Below are positions 42,237-56,600 of a stretch of DNA of 64,000 bases, in pieces. Position numbers and translations under genes: made by a program. The notes under the pieces are model-generated. The model was given only the letters and a program-made list of their open reading frames with translations, was not told where the DNA came from and did no database searches. The DNA comes from Siderastrea radians (lineage: Eukaryota; Cnidaria; Anthozoa; Scleractinia; Rhizangiidae). The DNA lies in NCBI GenBank assembly GCA_964017195.1, contig OZ024895.1, positions 6,506,001 through 6,570,000 of the forward strand. The letters are read 5' to 3'. Each line of letters starts with the position of its first letter. The first letter of the stretch is position 1.

Positions 42237-42394
42237 CTTTAATTTTGCGAGCTGAATCGCCGGTAAGATATAACAACTTTCTTGATTGGTTCATTTTGTA
42301 TTTTACGCTAAAGCTGACCAATCACAGAGCCTTATAGAAAATGGCGAAGAAGTCCGCTGTGTAGCATGTGCTCGTTCGTGGGCGTATAAACAAC
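42237..42394. promoter_or_regulatory. Bidirectional ANKRD40/ALG9 promoter
   Basis: 158 bp separate the two start codons. CCAAT boxes occur in both orientations: ATTGG at 42285-42289 and CCAAT at 42318-42322, the arrangement expected for an NF-Y-driven divergent promoter. No clear TATA box. The 42388-42397 context (AACATGGCGG) suits ALG9 translation. Confidence 0.6.
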
Positions 42395-45300
42395 ATGGCG
42401 GCCCGTCGGCAGAAAGCAGGACCCACTTCAACTACTTCAGAAGCCGTTTCTGACTCTACGAGCCCTGTTGATGTCGATTTGTGAGTAATTCTAGATTGGA
42501 ATTATATTTTCTTGCCTTCTTATGTCGCTCCTTTTGCTAAGAACTTTTTGTAAGTGTATTCACTTCATGATCCTTTGATCTTTGTTTTCTGACCTGGGTG
42601 TTCATATTTTTGAGACACTCTAGCTAACCACGGCTAAACTGTAGAATAAAGGGCCACTTATTTGCTCGCCATTGAAGGAACAATACAGCCTACCGTGATA
42701 TGCCTTACGGGGTGGCCTTGTTTTATAAGGAGTTTCGACACATGTAAATGAGGTGGATGAAAGTGGCCTGCGCCCTGTTTTGACTGTTTTCTGTACCGAA
42801 AGTTATTGCTCCAGTAGAAGATGGTCAGTGAAAAATAAGACATCTGTTGAACACAACTTCTCGAAGCATAGTGTTATGTTTTAAGAACTGAGTTGTAACA
42901 TGAGTTCAGTTTCAGGAGCCCCATTTATGGTACAAGTTTTGGATCTCTTATATAGAGAGGTGCAAATATGTTGTGCATTATTCTGCAATATAGCCCAGTT
43001 TTGTGGGATATCAGACAATAGCCCCTACATATACTGGGATGTGGCGCAGAGACCAAAACTCAAGAATGTACTTATGAAGTCCAGTTCTTGTACCAGCGAA
43101 AATCCTGATGTGCCTATGAGTGTGCATATATATCAGGATTAATCATGGTGGGGTATTGAAAAGTGACTAGGCATGGAGTTAGTAGGTGATGATGACTTAA
43201 AAAAAAAAGAAAGAAACAGTGCCGCAAATGGGATGTCAGGAGAGGTATAGTTTATAGGTCACATTCAACAAGTAGCTAGTACAGGTTACTGTGTTGCTGA
43301 CATATAAACACATTGAACAGTGTCCCCTGGCATACTAGGTGATGTTTTAGACTGATTTAGGGCCAAGGGACACCGTTTAGCTTGTTTATTTATCAGTAAC
43401 ATGGTGACCTATTCGGGTGACCTGTGGAATGTAACCTGTAAAAGAAACCTGCCGTGGATATAATGTAGGCCAGACTTTTGAATGTGAGGTTCGATTACCA
43501 CTCAGCGCCTACTCGAAGTCCTCGGTGAGAGGTAATTAACTGGACCACCTGGGCTGAGCTCTATTTGAGTTGTATTATCTGGTTTTCTTTTTTTGCAAGC
43601 AACTCACATTAGTCCTTCAGTTTTTTTCCTCGGCTGCCACAGCACTCACTACAATCATACAATCATGGTTTCCGCCAGATATCCAGTTTTTGTACTCTCC
43701 CTAAACCTTCAGTTTTCCTTACAGGGACAGTTCCAGGATTTTTCAAAGGTTGGGGGAGGGGTGGGGAGAGCTTGGAAGTATAAACAACAATATGCTAATT
43801 ATCTTTTGTGATGAAAAGGTGATAGACACAAGGAGTCAGAAAAGTTTGGAAACTTCCCAAAGGAAGCGGGGGTTGCAATTCCTCAACCCTCCCCCTGGAT
43901 CTGCCCCTGCCTTATGTACCGGTACTCACTGTCATACTATGTGGAAACCGGTATTGAATGCATGCATTATTCAAATAAAGCACCCTAAATTCAAATGAGA
44001 AATTAAGTAAGCTTTTGATATGTAAATTAAAGTGATTCTTATTTCCTTAGGCAAGCTGATTTAGCCAATTAACTGAAAATGAAATGCAGTATTATTCATT
44101 TTACAGGGAAAAAAAGTTGGCTTTTTCTGACTCAACTGTGTGGAGCCCAAGACCATACACAATATTTAAATTGCTGCTGTCAGCAAGGTTCTGCTCTGCT
44201 TTTCTTAGTAATATCTCTGATTGTGATGAAACATTCAACTATTGGGAGCCTGTAAGTACACCCATGTCCTCTTGTTTCTCTTTGGCATTATTTTTACTGA
44301 CTGTTGTCTTACTGAAAGGCATAAGCTTCAAGAGTATGTTTAATGCAAACGAAGCGAGGTACGTGGGCAGTTTTTTTAGGATGTATAATTTTTGGCCCAA
44401 TTTCATTGAGTTTAAACAAAATTTGGACAATATATAATTATATTATTATTGCGATAATCTTGAGATAAGCTAAGTTAAGGTTGACAAAATGATAAAAACT
44501 CCTAACTTGAATCCTGGCTAGGATATGGTGACTTGTCTTCAGGAGTTAAGAAAGCCTGCCTTCTTTGTTAACTTCACTTTTCTTACAAAATTCAGATGCA
44601 TTTCTTGATGTTTGGTTCTGGTTTCCAAACTTGGGAATACTCACCAAAGTATGCCATCAGATCCTATGCGTACCTGCTTCTGCATACGTTTCCTGGAAAG
44701 GCGCAAATTCAATTATTTGAAGCCAATAAGGTATGTACAGCTTTATGTAGGTCATTTAAAATTATGATGGTCATCACCAATTCTTACAATGTCCAGGTGC
44801 CCGTTTCTCGAAAGTCCTGATAACTTTTCGGGCCCGGAAAGCTATTTTATGTTCGCGAAATTTACTTTTAAGACTAAAATTTTGTTGGTTTTAAAAGCTG
44901 AGGAATAAAATTCTAAGTTGATAAAACAAGTCGGACTGATATGTGGGCTAAAAACTACGCCAACATACCGTAGATTTTGTTTTTAAAATATAGCTCCGGG
45001 CCCGAAAAGTTACCGGGACTTCCGAGAAACGGGCCCCAGGAGTGACTTCTTAACCCTCTAAGCCCTAACAGTGATGAAAATGAAATTTCTCTTTACATTA
45101 TCACTACTTGTTCAAACAATCAAGTGATGAGAATAAAGGAAGTGATCACCAAGGATGAGATTCCTTGATATTTAGACAAATTCTCCTTATTAGTTCCATA
45201 AGAAATTTATGGAGAACAGTAAGGAGAACATGCATTATTATATCAGGAATAATTATGCATTATTATATAGTGAGCCTGAGTATGGTATCTTCAGTATGGT

Positions 45301-48300
45301 ATTAACTTTGCCATGCTGATGAGGCCCAACGTGGCTGAAACAGCTGTTCATGGCTGCTAATACACTGTACTTGGGCTCACTTTTTTTTCTGGTAGATTTA
45401 GGTGTAATGGCTGTTACCAAGGTGGCAGTACTACTGTATTTAGTGGCTTTAGTTTACCTAAGCACATTTGTGCGGTATTCTGACTTTGTCACTTTTAGCC
45501 ACATCTCTCAAGACTCAAATTTTCTACTTAATCAATAGACAAGTGTAATTCCCATTACGAGGCTACTAGTTACTATATTAATATTTGTATTCTTTGTTAT
45601 TGCAGTTGCTAGTGTTTTACTTCCTTCGCTTTGTTCTGTCAATAGTATGTGCAGCTTGTGAGACATACTTTTACAGGTATGTGCAAGAGGTTCTGTAATC
45701 AGTAGGAAATGAGGGTAGGGGCTCCTGTATAACAGTTGTGGTGGTAAGGTAAAGTTGCACACAAGCCAAGAAGGCCCACATGGCTGGAGCTTATCGCGGT
45801 TTCTGTAGCATGATCGAAGCAACTGAGAGTACTGCTACTTCCCCCTGGATGGGATGCTAGTCCATTGCAGGGTAACCCCCAGGAGTATGTCGCCGGTACC
45901 CATTTATGCACCTGGGTGAAGAGAGACAATGTGGGATTAAGTTTCTTGTCTAAGGAAACAACACGATGGCAGGGACTCAGGGCATCAAACCACCAACCGT
46001 CAGATCTGAAGTACGACCTGCTAACCACTACACCACCGCATTCAGTTGTAGTGGTACTTGTAGTGATTTTTAGGGACCCTTTAATGATTCCAGGATGTCA
46101 TGTTATGTGTGGGGCTCAGAATCATTATTTTGCACCCCTTGGAGGTATCAAAAATTTAATTTTTTGTTGAATAGTTGTATTTCCTGTCACAGTCATAAGG
46201 AATTTGAGGGATTGGCTTGTACAAAAGTATTGTAGGCCTGTTGTAAACCTGTAGCATGTCGCAAAATTTTACCGTCTAAAATTGTCAGTAAACATGCTTG
46301 TGATCAATTAATTGGAGGTCTACTTGAAGGTCCAAACTCTGGTTAAGAGTCAGTCCATAACTTATGTTAACTTTTGGCATTTGAAGCAGAACATCCTTGA
46401 GTGGTAAACCAAATTTATTCAAGTGAAAACGGGCTGGGAAACCATAGTAAATTGAGCAATTCATTTATGTTAACTTTCTTTCAGAGGTATAATGAAACAG
46501 TTTGGCAATCATGTGGCAAGAATTGCTGTTGTTTTCATGATTTTTGGCACAGGAATGTTTATATCAGCGGCTGGTAAGTGTCAGGTTGAACTTCAGTTAT
46601 CTGCTGGGGTCTACAGTTTATAATTTTAATTATAAATATTAGTTGATTGCGTATTAAATAATGCTAACCAGAGGAAATTACTCATGAATAAAGAACAAAA
46701 CTTTCATTTGAATGGTCATGTTAAATTGAAGGATTTCGTTCATAGACTGGAACACTAGAACCACCTTAATGTACAGTATAATAATTTTTAAATGTGTAAC
46801 AGGAAAGTACTATATCCAGAGGTTGGAGCATCAATTCAAATGTTCATGTTGGGGATTTTGTCCAAGAACCCAAATATCATAACAACCTTGTACAGCTCAG
46901 TAAGCAAACCACAGCAAAGTATTTCATCCACCAACTCAAAATTATAAACATGTCCTGAAAAACCATGCCAGACAGCAGAAGTGGAAAGCACTGCTCAACA
47001 GCTTTCAGTTTAGTGTGGTCACACTTTAGGATGTCATGCACAGATGCAAAATTGAGAACCAATTTGTACAGCGTAAAAACAGCACTTCAGGACAGTTCTA
47101 CTCAGTAGCTTTCATTTGAATAATTGCACTAAATGATATCATCCTCAGATGCAAAACTGGAACCACCATGATAAATATAGAAAAAATAAATAAATTCTAA
47201 ACATAAATACTCACTAATAAATATAGAGTACTCAAACACTAGAACCGCCTTTTACAGCGTAATAGCACCACAGGACAGTACTGCTCTGTAGCTTTCATTT
47301 GAATGGTCACAGTTTGGGATTTCATCCACAGACTCAAAAGTTAGAACCACCTTGTACAGCATAATAAACAGCACCACAGGAAAGTACTGCTCAGTAGCTT
47401 TCATTTGAATGGTCACACTTTAGGATTTCATCCTCAGGCTCAAAGATAGAACCACCTTGTGCAGCATAATAAGCAGCACCACAGCAAAGTACTGCTCAGT
47501 AGCTTTCATTTGAATGGTCACACTTTAGGATTTCACCCACAGACTCAAAAGTTAGAACCACCTTGTACAGCATAATAAACAGCACCACAGGAAAGTACTG
47601 CTCAGTAGCTTTCATTTGAATAGTCACACTTTAGGATTTCATCCACAGGCTCAAAAGTTAGAACCACCTTGTGCAGCATAATAAGCAGCACCACAGCGAA
47701 GTACTGCTCAGTAGCTTTCATTTGAATGGTCACACTTTAGGATTTCACCCACAGACTCAAAAGTTAGAACCACCTTGTACAGCATAATAAACAGCACCAC
47801 AGCGAAGTACTGCTCAGTAGCTTTCATTTGAATGGTCACACTTTAGGATTTCACCCACAGACTCAAAAGTTAGAACCACCTTGTACAGCATAATAAACAG
47901 CACCACAGGAAAGTACTGCTCAGTAGCTTTCATTTGAATGGTCACACCGTAGGATTTCATCCACAGACTCAAAAGTTAGAACCATCTCATACAGCATGTT
48001 ACACAGCACCACAGGAAAGTTCTACTCTACAGCTTTCACTAAAATAGTCACACTTTTGGTTTGCACCCACAGACTCAAATTTAAGGCAATCTTCTATAGC
48101 ATCATAAACAGTACCACAGGAAAGTTCTACTAGTACTCTACAGCTTTCATTTGAATGATCACACTTTAGGATCTTGGCAAAAGTAAGAATTAGACAATTT
48201 TTTATATTAGTAAAACAAGAATCTTGGTTTGATTTTGGAAGGCTAGTGAAGTGATAAAACCCAATTTGTACTTTACAGTCTAGTATATAGTGCTGTGATA

Positions 48301-50137
48301 TCACTTCACAGTCATACAATTCATGTATCTGATGCAACAAACACTGGTGACGCCAGTGATTCAGTCTTTAATTCTCCTGAGTTTACTATTAAAGAACAAT
48401 GGATCTACAGGGCTGTTATCTAACAGAAGTTAGGAAGCACAGGGTACCCAAGTAAATGACAGGCTACCTATTTGGCAATTTTTAGCTGGGACACTACAGC
48501 TGTGAATTAAACAGCCTGAACTCTTAACATCTGAGTTTGTACTGACAGGAATTTACTTTAGACATTATTGTTTTCTTTTTTTGTGTGTCAAGTGACTTTG
48601 TTTCACCATAGTTTTTGTGTAATTGTCAAACTTAGGATGATTTAGAACTCAGTTTTACTTTCTTAATTTTCAGCATTCCTTCCAAGCACATTTGCAATGT
48701 ACATGGTTCTTTTATCTTATGGTGGATGGTTTTCAGGAAATTATGTGGTCTGTTTGTTCTTCTTTATTCTTCAGGATTTAACTTAACCCTTTAGTCCCCA
48801 GTAGTGACAACCATCTAATTCCTCGTCGCAATGTTACTACTTGATCAAACATACAGTTCATAAGAATAAACTAAGGAAGTAACCACCAACAGTAAAATGG
48901 TTTCATGTTTAATCAGATTATTCCAGCTAGTACCATAAGAAGTATTATGGAGAACATTGAGGAGAATATGCATGTCGATAATGGGTCCTTTAGGGTCAAT
49001 TTAAATTCTCATGTGATTAGTTCAGTTAATTAGGAGGACTCACATGAGTTTTAGAAATTTGTAACTGAGGTTCAACCTTATTTTTAACTAAAGGTGCTGG
49101 TTAATGTAGTTTGCAATCTTCTTACCAAATAGACCTTATGAGGAAATGGCCACCATAATTATAACAGCTCTCATTGCTTGGTTTGGTCTATCAAAAGAAA
49201 CCAACTCATGCAAAAGGATTGCAAATTGTGCAATACTGTAAGTTTGTGAAAGTTTTTGAAAGTTTGCCATGGGTGTTTTGATTCTTAATGCTTTAATTGT
49301 GATTTTGAAACGGCAATACTGTGCACATTATAATATTGACAGCTAATTGGAAAAAAAATTATTCCATATTGGGTGCTTGGAGTCATAGGAACTAGTTTTA
49401 TTTCTAGTAATAAACCCTAGGTATTAGTGACCAGAGGACTGATTGTGTTATTTTGTTGTCATAGGTGGCAGTGTTAGCAACGGCAGCTGGAGCACTCGTT
49501 GGGTGGCCATTTAGTGCAGTTCTTGGGTAACTGTTAACTTCATCATTTTATTTTACTTACGTCTGCTAAGGTGTTTTTGAAACATGTCTAGGTACTTGGA
49601 AAGAAGACAGGGCAGTCAGAAAAACTAGCTACCAGGCTCATCAACCATTGTTCTGGGCTAGCTAAGTCACTGCTTTACTCGCTGGCCTTAACCCTTTAAA
49701 CCCCAGTAGTGACAAACATCTAACTTCTCCTTACAATATCATTACTTGATCAAACATAGCAGTCATGAGAATAACGCAAATGATCATCAAAGTTAAGATG
49801 CCTTGATTTTTATACAAATTCACCCAACTATTACCATAAGAAATATACGGAGAACAGTGAGGAGAAAATGCATCATTGTAGGGCAGCTAGTCAAAGAATT
49901 ATTTACAACTTGCCCTGTGATATGCCATCTGCTGACGTCTACTGGCATTTGAAATGGAATACATTAAACTATATGTATTAACTCCGTCTCCGGTTAATCA
50001 AGCTATTTTACAAAGAAAATTAGTTTTATATTGTAATATCAATTTTTATCTCTTTTCTTAGTTTTTAATTTTAATTTTTATTATAATTTGCAGGGCCCCA
50101 CTGAAAACCGCCAAGGCGAGTGGGCTCCCTGGTTAAA

Positions 50138-50172
<35 letters not shown>

Positions 50173-50605
50173 CAGCGGTGAAGCACCAGCTGCTCTATCT
50201 TACTTAGTGAACAAACCTTGCATGGCTTACGATTTCAGAAGAAGCAACAAGGTTACTGTCCTACGTTTTAACTCATACTTTTAAAAAAACTCAATTAGCC
50301 ATGGGGGAGCCATTTTATGGAATGCTATTTCTACATATTTTACAGGCTCCCAATTTATGGCTTTTTACCGTAATGTAAGGAAGGATAAATACGTTAAGGA
50401 CCTTGATTTCAGTGCACAGTCAGTTCAGTCGCTTCTCAGACAATGCCATGATTTTAAGTGCTATTAGCCATTTATTCATTGTGCTCAATTTCTTATCGAA
50501 CAATATTCTTTGTAGAAGTATTGTAGTTAAGTGCTATACCTAATTAATTACACCACCCCACAAGCATTATGCTTTAAATTTTTTATCGTGTTTAAATAAA
50601 GGATG

Positions 50606-50655
<50 letters not shown>

Positions 50656-53600
50656 GTGATATTGGGCCTTACAGGGTTAAGAGTCTCTCTCTCTGACTAC
50701 TGATTGTTAATTGCCTGTATTTTATCTCATTTTAGATTACCTATTGCTTGGGATATCTTAGTTAGACAAAGAAGAGAAATGTATTTTCTACAGTTGTGCC
50801 TCATATCACTGATAGTATTTTTGGTAAGTTAGCTTCAGTACAGCAATATGTCGTATTCCTGTAGCCCTCAATTTTGAAAGTGTGAAAAAAGAGAGGGCTT
50901 GGTTTTCCAGAAAATAGATTTCTTTATCTAGTAACCCCACAGGGTTGTAAATGCAGGGATTAACCGTCTTGTGACTGGCAAACCTGAGTCTCTTGGGTTC
51001 TGGATTGCATTGAAATTTGGCAATGTTGGTTGTTAAGAAGGGAGGAAAATGGAAAGAGCTAGAAAAAAAGAAGAAAAAATGTGCAAGCAAGGAAGAGAGC
51101 AAACAACAAACTTTACCTCCATGATGCCGATCAGAGTCGGGGATTTCAACCCAGGCCACAAAATTTGGTGGGCGGCAAGTGGTCGTACCACTTTGCAGGG
51201 CTTGCATTACGTTTTGAGTCACCTGTTGCCGTATTGTTCTTCACACTTGTAACAAACTTGTTGCTTTATGGGTAAAGTAAACCAACAAGAGGCCAATTTC
51301 ACTGGTAGCCTTGAGGTCCCATCAGGCATACTCAGCCATAACATGTACAGGTGTTATTGGTTACTACCCTTAGTGAGAGCCCTGACTGCACCATCCTTGC
51401 TTCCAAGCAGAGGTGTTTGTTAATGCTTTGCTAAATCTAGAAGAATTCATTTTTTAATAATCATCATTGTTTTACCCTCAGGGACCTCTTATTTATATAG
51501 ACTCCTATTTCTATGGGAAGACAGTGATTGCTCCATTGGGTATAGTGCTGTACAATGTGTTTGGTAAAGGAGGTCCAAGTCTTTATGGTATGAAAATAAA
51601 ATTAAAATGTACAATGTGGGGTTAATATTAGAGAGTGGCATTGCATAATTACTGCAATTAAAATTACTTATGCCACATAAAGCCTTCATTAGAACACCAT
51701 ACATGACGTGCAAAATTTTGCCAAGGAAGTCTACATTATTGTTTCAAGGAGGTTCAACATCATTTGAATAGCCTTCTCAAACATGATCATTTGAAATTTT
51801 TTTGCAGCTGTATAATTCAATCTTCAAGGAGCTCCATCCAAATTCTCTCTTCCATTGGAGCAATGAAACATAATTATAATATCTTAAAATATTAATTTTA
51901 CACCACCAATTTACCAAAAATCTTAAGTTGAAGTTCTAGTACATGTATGCGGAAGTTCTAGTACATATAAGTTTTTAGAGGAAAGTATGAACTCAAGCGA
52001 AAATGAAACTGCTTAAGTCTCCAGAGGAATAGGTGTTGTTCAAACCAAAAACCTTCTGTGTGTGTGTGTGTGTGTGTGCATTATTGCCAAAGTCTGAATT
52101 GTCACCTGTTTTTTTAATTTCATCCACAGAGAGAAATTAATTAGTCTATAGAACTTGGTGAAAAGGCTTAACCCTTAGTAGTTTGTACTAAATATTAATT
52201 ACTGTCCTTTCACCCTATAGGTGTAGAACCATGGACATTTTACTTCTTAAATGGGTTTCTGAACTTCAATGTTGTATTCCCGTTGGCACTAGTTGCCCTG
52301 CCAGCTTGTGTAAGTACTTAATGCTCAGTTCCAAAAGTATTACTCTGAAAGTATCCAGACATTTAAATTCCTGCAGTTGATTAAAATAAAAGTATGCACC
52401 AGTGCTAAGAAGGGAAAATTGTGCATAACACGCAACTGGTTCCAAGTGCTTTTACTGATATTTTTTCTCAGTTTAATAATTAAACAATAGAGCTGTTCTG
52501 TCAAAGGCACTATCGTGTGATAGGTTGCCCGAGGAAATTTGATGTTTACAACAAATATTAGCCTGAGAACGTAGTTCAAGGGCTTATATGAAGTTTGAAC
52601 ATCAAATTTCCGAGCGAACCTATCACACATAGGGCGTGAGACAGAACAACTCTATTGTTTTTATTGTACAACGCTAAATTTTGAGCAAAAATTGCCAAAA
52701 CGGGCACTATGCACTGATAGGCGCCTGCTAAGGAGAGACACTGTCGCGTCACATGATCAATTTTGAGCAATGGGAGTATGCCAAAATTTAGCGTTGTACT
52801 ATAGTTATGTGTATGTTGCAAGTCCACAAGCCAGACACTAAACTTAACACTTGATAATTATTGAAATGCTGGCGTTGTGAACTAATTAAAAGAGGTTTGA
52901 TAAATGGCCTGAAACTGAAACTGTGATCAAAAAAGCAAAGCTTAACACTCGATAAATTGCACTTTTTTTTGTTCCTTTCACTGGTTATGTCCTGACAGTT
53001 TGTCATGAGGTGAAAAACAAAACTACCAATTCTGTTGTTGTACATTGTAAAATCGTATTTATTTGTAAATTGGTTTTTGACAGGTTTTTGTCAAGTTAAT
53101 AACTGCACAAACACAGGAAAGGAAGTGTAAGTAATAAATTTGGTATGCTGGTTTGATAATACTAACTAAACAGCAATTTCAAACTACAGCAATAATACTG
53201 TAACATTTAATAATACCCATTTCATTTCAGTTTTTCACCTGTATTTGCCAATTTTATGGTTGTGCAGGGTTGCTCAAATAAAATACCCTGTACTTTTAAT
53301 TTTAGTATTCTAGGCAAAACCATTTATTAAAATGTCATAAAAACATGACAGGCATTTCTTGAACACAAGAGAAATATCGGAAGCACAAACTGAAGGTGTC
53401 TTCTACTTTTGTTAAGTGTTTTGAAGTGCCTGTAGTGTTTATGATGCTTTATGATGCGGAATTTAAATTTAAATTTATTGAAACCCCAGAAGGAAGTGCT
53501 TATAGACCTGTAATCCTCTGTGGGCATCCCTTGAAATTAAATCCTTATTATCCAGTTACTCTGTCCATGTTCATTTCAGTCAAATCTAGTTTTTTTTTCT

Positions 53601-56600
53601 GTTATGCAAGCTTAAATCAGGGACTACAGGACTAGTCTCTGGGCCTTTAAACCTTAGTTTATGTTTGAATCTCACTTAGACATTTTTATCAGTTTTAACA
53701 GCTCTTAAACGTTAAGCCTTGAGTTAAAACAGTTGCATTTCTGTTAGTTCCCTCATCAGTGCTACCAGTCTGGTTGGCTTTATCTGGAATGTACATCTGG
53801 ATTTTCATTTTCTTCACAAGACCTCATAAGGTAATAAAATGGAACCACTCAAAAACTGTTTTGTTGCTAATGTGTTGTTGGACTGAATGAGCCAGAATTC
53901 TCATCAAGTCCGGTGTTTTGATCAGTTTCCATGACACAAAGTGGCTAGGAACATTCTACTACCCCTGGACGGGTTGAAGGGTTACCCCCCCAGCCTTCAT
54001 AAAGACGAGGATATTTTAAACAGTTGTTTTGCGCTGAAATCATGTTCTGAGCTGATCGCGTGATAAAGTTCCATATGCAATACCCAAGGCCAATGTTTTG
54101 ATCAGTTTCCATGGCACAAAGTGGCTAGGAACATTACTACTACCCCTGGATGGGTTGCAGGGCTACCCCCCCCCCCAGCCCCTTCATAAAGACGAGGATA
54201 TTCTAAACAGTTTTGCACTGAAATCATGTGCTGAGCTGATTGCGTGATAAAGTTCCATAATATTATGCAATACCTTGTTAGTGCACCTTCATGTTTTCAC
54301 CATCTTTTACTTCGAGGTTTCAAGCTTCCTTATCCTTTTTCACTGGAATTTCTGCACAGTTCATTGTATCTCTCACACTTTGCATTATATTTTGGTCACC
54401 CTTTTAAGATTAACTTTATCAGTTTTTTTGCCCTACCCTTTTATGTACTGGTAGCATGAAAGAGGCACCCCTTTCGGGTGGAGCAGTGAAGACTCCCCAA
54501 GGAGGGTCCAGTTTACAACAACAGTGCCTCTTCAGGATAGTGTCTGAAACCTAATATTAACAATGCTAATCTCTGTTTGTGTATTAATCGTGTCATTTTG
54601 TGTATGTGTTTTTACTAGGAGGAAAGATTTCTCTTTCCTATATATCCATTTTTTTGTGTATACGGAGCAGTAACTCTCACAGAAGCACAAGTATGTTAAA
54701 AAAGCTGTTCCTTTATTTTTGCATGGTTTAGCATTTAATATAATACAAATGATGTACTCAGCAGAATGTTGTATAGAAAGGCTGGGTGACTGGTCAAAAC
54801 AAATCATTTTTTCTAAGCCTTTAGGCAACAAATGATGAAAGCTGTTGAGTGAAAATTTCAGGCCTTATTACCGTATTTTCTCGATTAAATACCGGGCCCC
54901 GAATAATCGCCAGGTATAAAAGAGGGAATTGTAAATAAGCCCCCCAGATGTTTATTTGTTGTATAATAAACTTGAGACTTAAAGGCAAGATACACGCTGC
55001 TGCCAAGAAAAATGAATAATAACCCTTTCTTGAAAAATGGCGGGCCCAAATAAACTGCTTTTTCAAAGAAATGCCGGGTGCACCATGCCAAGTTAAATAT
55101 AAATGCCGGGGGGCATTAAATTGAGAAAATACGGTATACAAGATTTAACTAAATAAATGGCTAATTATATGCCACGTTTCTCTTTTCCAAAATATAGACT
55201 TTTATAGTAACCAAGAGAGCATCTTTTTTTAATTAGTTTTTTTGGTATTATGCAGTTACAGGGGCTAAGACGGATATGTTATACAGTCTCATACTGGCAC
55301 TCAATGTTGTTCATGTTTGCAGTCTAAAATGATTATGACGATAATTTTTGCAGTTCCCTTTATACTGATGTAATTATTAAGACGGAATCCATCAGGAAAT
55401 CGAGTAATCAGTGGACAAAAATCTTGTACCAGAATAATTTAAAGTATATCGCATTCTTTTTTACACTTTTTAAGAGCTATAGACGTAATAAGTTATCTGC
55501 AATAACACCAAAGACAATTTCTTATGGGGGCCCGTTAAATTAAATTTCAAATTTCACAGGAATTGTGTAAACACAGGTAAAATAGGTAAATTTTTATGCG
55601 TAAGATTTCATTTTGTGAAATTTGAAATTTATTTTCTCGGGCTCCCATAAGAAATTGTCTTTGAAGTTATTACAGATAACAAATTACATCCATAGCTCTG
55701 AGAAAATGTAAAAAAGAATGCGATATGCTTTAAATTATTCTGGTACAAGGTTTTTGTCCACTGAAAATTAAAATTACTCAATTTCCTAATGGATTCCGTC
55801 TTAATATTAATATCAATGTTATTGACAACATTAATATATTTATCAAATTTCGCTTGTGTTCTTTGCAGAAGCTGTTTCATTATCTGTTCTTCCGTGACAG
55901 CAGGCATCACTACTCGTCCTCGTCAACCTGGTTTGCAGTTTCTATCAGTGTTGTGTTTTCTTTACTTTCCCTGTCAAGATCAAGCGCACTTTATTATGGT
56001 AATTATTGCTGATGAAAACTAGTATCAGTTTTAGCTCCTTGCAAGGATTTAATTGAAATATGTACTTCAATTTAACTTCCGTTTCTGATTGGATCATTAC
56101 ATGAAATGAAAGAGAAATGTAATTTCAATTGCACCGGAATTAGTAAGATTTTTGAAGTACCACAGTAGACCACATTGGACCACAGACCACAGTAGACTGC
56201 AGACAGAAGACCACAGACCAACGATAACCACATACTGTAATAGACTGCAGACATTAGGGGCTGGTCATTATTTATCGCCCTGCGGGGGGGGGGGGGAGCA
56301 GAGGATTTAGGGGAGGGCGTCTTAACATTTACGTGATCCCCCCATAAAGCATTATAGTATTTTTAATGACAATAGACCGTAGACAGTAGACTGCGTACAG
56401 TACACCACAAACATCAGACCATCGACCAGGGTCTTAGATGGTGGGGGCTTCATATAGGGATAGTGTGTCTTGGTTCATTTTCTTCGAATATGATGATCGT
56501 CTACCCACTGGTGGTGAAAGAGTCAGCACGCTCTTAAGGTCGCTATGTTCTATACTGTTTAATGATTCTTCGGTGCTTTTCTTTTTTTCTTTCAAAGAAC

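Noticed and set aside
41935..42242. Plus-strand ORFs of 90 and 97 codons
   Set aside because: Antisense to ANKRD40.
54821..55141. 106-codon minus ORF
   Set aside because: Falls entirely in the TA-flanked MITE at 54871-55137.
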